Below are positions 62,631 to 64,000 of a DNA stretch of 64,000 bases, in pieces (the stretch's first letter is position 1; every line of letters begins with the position of its first letter). Origin of the DNA: Dysgonomonas mossii (lineage in GTDB: Bacteria > Bacteroidota > Bacteroidia > Bacteroidales > Dysgonomonadaceae). The stretch is from positions 868,001 through 932,000 of the forward strand of contig NZ_SPPK01000002.1 of NCBI RefSeq assembly GCF_004569505.1, read 5' to 3'. The notes under the pieces are model-generated. The model was given only the letters and a program-made list of their open reading frames with translations, was not told the DNA's origin and did no database searches. The position numbers and the translations under genes are program-made.

Positions 62631-63959
62631 TTAAACAGTTGGTAAACTCATTCCTGTGATTTTTCTGTACAAGTCGAGGGCGTATACGTCTGTCATACCT
62701 GATACAAAGTCTAAAACGGCAAGAATTCTTTGATATAATGTTGGTGCGTCTTTTTCATATTGTTCCGGTATACGGCTAAGAATCAATTTTGAATATTTTG
62801 CATTAGGCTCTTCCACAGCCGATATAAATGTGTCGAGAAGGAATCCAATAATCCGATGCCCGGCCAGTTCTATATCTACTACATCTTTTGTTTTATATAT
62901 TTTTTTATAGCTAACATCTGTAGCTATTTGGTAAGCATTATTGGGTAATGGAGAAATACATTTTATTAATGGTTTTTCAAACCCACCATCCAGGATACTC
63001 TGTTCGTTTTCCAGAAATACATTAGAGCATTCATCTACAAGTAAACCGATAACGCTTGAGCGAAGATATGCAATTTGCTCATTAATATCGCTGACTACCT
63101 GGAGCGTTTTCTGCATTTTTCTCTGTTTTTCTTCCGGAAAGAAATTTAAGAAGAGCTCTATTGTTTGCTCAGTAGTTAATAGTCCTAACTTGTGAGCATC
63201 TTCTAAATCCATTATTTTATAACAAATATCATCGGCAGCCTCTACGAGATATACTAAGGGATGTCTGGCGTATTTTAACGGATCTTCTTGAATGCAGTGC
63301 ATGCCCAATTCGTTTGCTATTCTTCTGAAATCTTTTTCCTCCGCTTCGAAAAAACCGAATTTGCCGGCTCCATTTGCAGCGATGGAAGAGTAGGGGTACT
63401 TAACTATTGAAGCTAGCATAGAGTAGGTCATAACAAAACCGCCTCTTCGTCTGCCATTAAACTGATGTATAAGCAGACGTATTGAGTTCGCATTGCCTTC
63501 AAAGTTGATAAAATCTTCCCAACGTCCACCTTCTTTTATTATTTTTTCCTTTAGCCGCATACCTTTGTCTTCAGAGAAATAGCTCGTGATGGCTGTTTCA
63601 CCTGAATGGCCGAAAGGGGGATTACCCAGATCGTGAGCAAGGCAACCGGCAGCAATGATAGAGTTTATTTCTTCGAAATCGGCCGGCGAATTTGGATACT
63701 TTTTTCTTAGTTCTTTACCGACAATAACACCTAAAGAGCGTCCTACACATGAAACCTCGATGCTATGGGTGAGCCTGTTATGCACAAATATACTACCCGG
63801 AAGAGGAAAAACTTGTGTTTTGTTTTGCAAACGGCGGAAAGGTGCTGAAAAGATTAGCCTGTCATAATCTCTTTGAAAATCAGTTCTATCATGATGTTTA
63901 TCATCATGGTATTCTTCCATACCGAATCGTTTTGCGGAAAGCAGTTGTTGCCAGTTCAT
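62631..63959 (-). CDS. dgt: Deoxyguanosinetriphosphate triphosphohydrolase-like protein
   Basis: 442 residues. Hydrolyses dGTP (or other dNTPs) to nucleoside and triphosphate. The HD-domain metal site is seen in RLTHSIEVSCVGR and CLAHDLGNPPFGHSGE, with the later YLVEAADDICYKIMDLEDA completing it. Length is within the family range and the C-terminus is complete. The start is the ATG at 63959. Members control nucleotide pools and can restrict phage replication, but this copy sits in ordinary chromosomal context. Confidence 0.92.
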   Translation of the reverse strand: MNWQQLLSAKRFGMEEYHDDKHHDRTDFQRDYDRLIFSAPFRRLQNKTQVFPLPGSIFVHNRLTHSIEVSCVGRSLGVIVGKELRKKYPNSPADFEEINSIIAAGCLAHDLGNPPFGHSGETAITSYFSEDKGMRLKEKIIKEGGRWEDFINFEGNANSIRLLIHQFNGRRRGGFVMTYSMLASIVKYPYSSIAANGAGKFGFFEAEEKDFRRIANELGMHCIQEDPLKYARHPLVYLVEAADDICYKIMDLEDAHKLGLLTTEQTIELFLNFFPEEKQRKMQKTLQVVSDINEQIAYLRSSVIGLLVDECSNVFLENEQSILDGGFEKPLIKCISPLPNNAYQIATDVSYKKIYKTKDVVDIELAGHRIIGFLLDTFISAVEEPNAKYSKLILSRIPEQYEKDAPTLYQRILAVLDFVSGMTDVYALDLYRKITGMSLPTV

Positions 63960-64000
63960 ACCTTAATTAGTTTGAGAATCAAAGATAAAGTTTTTTCAGT

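Overview
The window looks like a chromosome segment of a Bacteroidales bacterium, most likely a Dysgonomonas-like genus. The evidence is a SprA-type type IX secretion translocon, DUF4290 and DUF4296 proteins, an N-succinylornithine-carbamoyltransferase-like argF next to proBA, RprXY-like regulators, AT-rich DNA and many TAnnTTTG (-7) promoter boxes. The genus is an inference from gene content; there is no rRNA or marker search behind it.

Left chromosomal part (1-35394): fabD (cut by the window edge), the rprXY two-component pair, the 7.5 kb sprA gene behind ruvA, a periplasmic M3 dipeptidase, a secreted protein of unknown function, tRNA-His, a dicarboxylate/amino-acid symporter, ileS with a DksA-like protein, lspA and a DUF4296 lipoprotein. 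Then come a small envelope-glycan cluster (GT2 transferase, WaaP-like kinase), prfC, a second RprXY-like pair, a phosphoethanolamine-transferase-like sulfatase-fold protein, corA, a TPR protein, an RluA-type pseudouridine synthase and a TetR/SMR efflux pair that share a 16-bp operator.

Accessory part (35395-48087): a 12.6 kb integrative element sits in tRNA-Phe. It is bounded by perfect 55-bp repeats of the tRNA 3' part and has paired TGTGTAAACC sites just inside each end. It carries a tyrosine recombinase, two uncharacterised proteins (one perhaps SSB-like) and two paralogous SF2 helicase-like proteins with an unusual lysine-poor P-loop. It also has a NERD-UvrD helicase on the opposite strand, a translationally coupled AAA15-type ATPase plus small partner (candidate defence pair), a small membrane protein and a lipoprotein. 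Three 50-nt inverted repeats (9-bp arms, exactly 32 nt apart, core GGACAA/TTGTCC) lie next to the helicase and ATPase genes. The right end holds a tRNA-like copy broken by a 40-bp hairpin-forming insertion. No relaxase, capsid or packaging gene is visible, so this is an integrative element of unknown transfer mode, possibly a satellite or an IME. It is the best candidate for something undescribed.

Right chromosomal part (48088-64000): a secreted unknown protein, a DUF389 membrane protein, a lipoprotein metallophosphoesterase, a membrane-anchored AraC regulator, and a proB-proA-acyltransferase-small protein-argF run. After these come rimM, a DUF4290 protein, an S41 processing protease and a dGTPase.

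A second unexpected signal is a 40-41 bp repeat with GTGAC/GTCAC ends. It occurs three times, each about 155-180 bases upstream of, and pointing toward, ileS, prfC and proB. All functional calls are from reading the sequence; nothing was searched.
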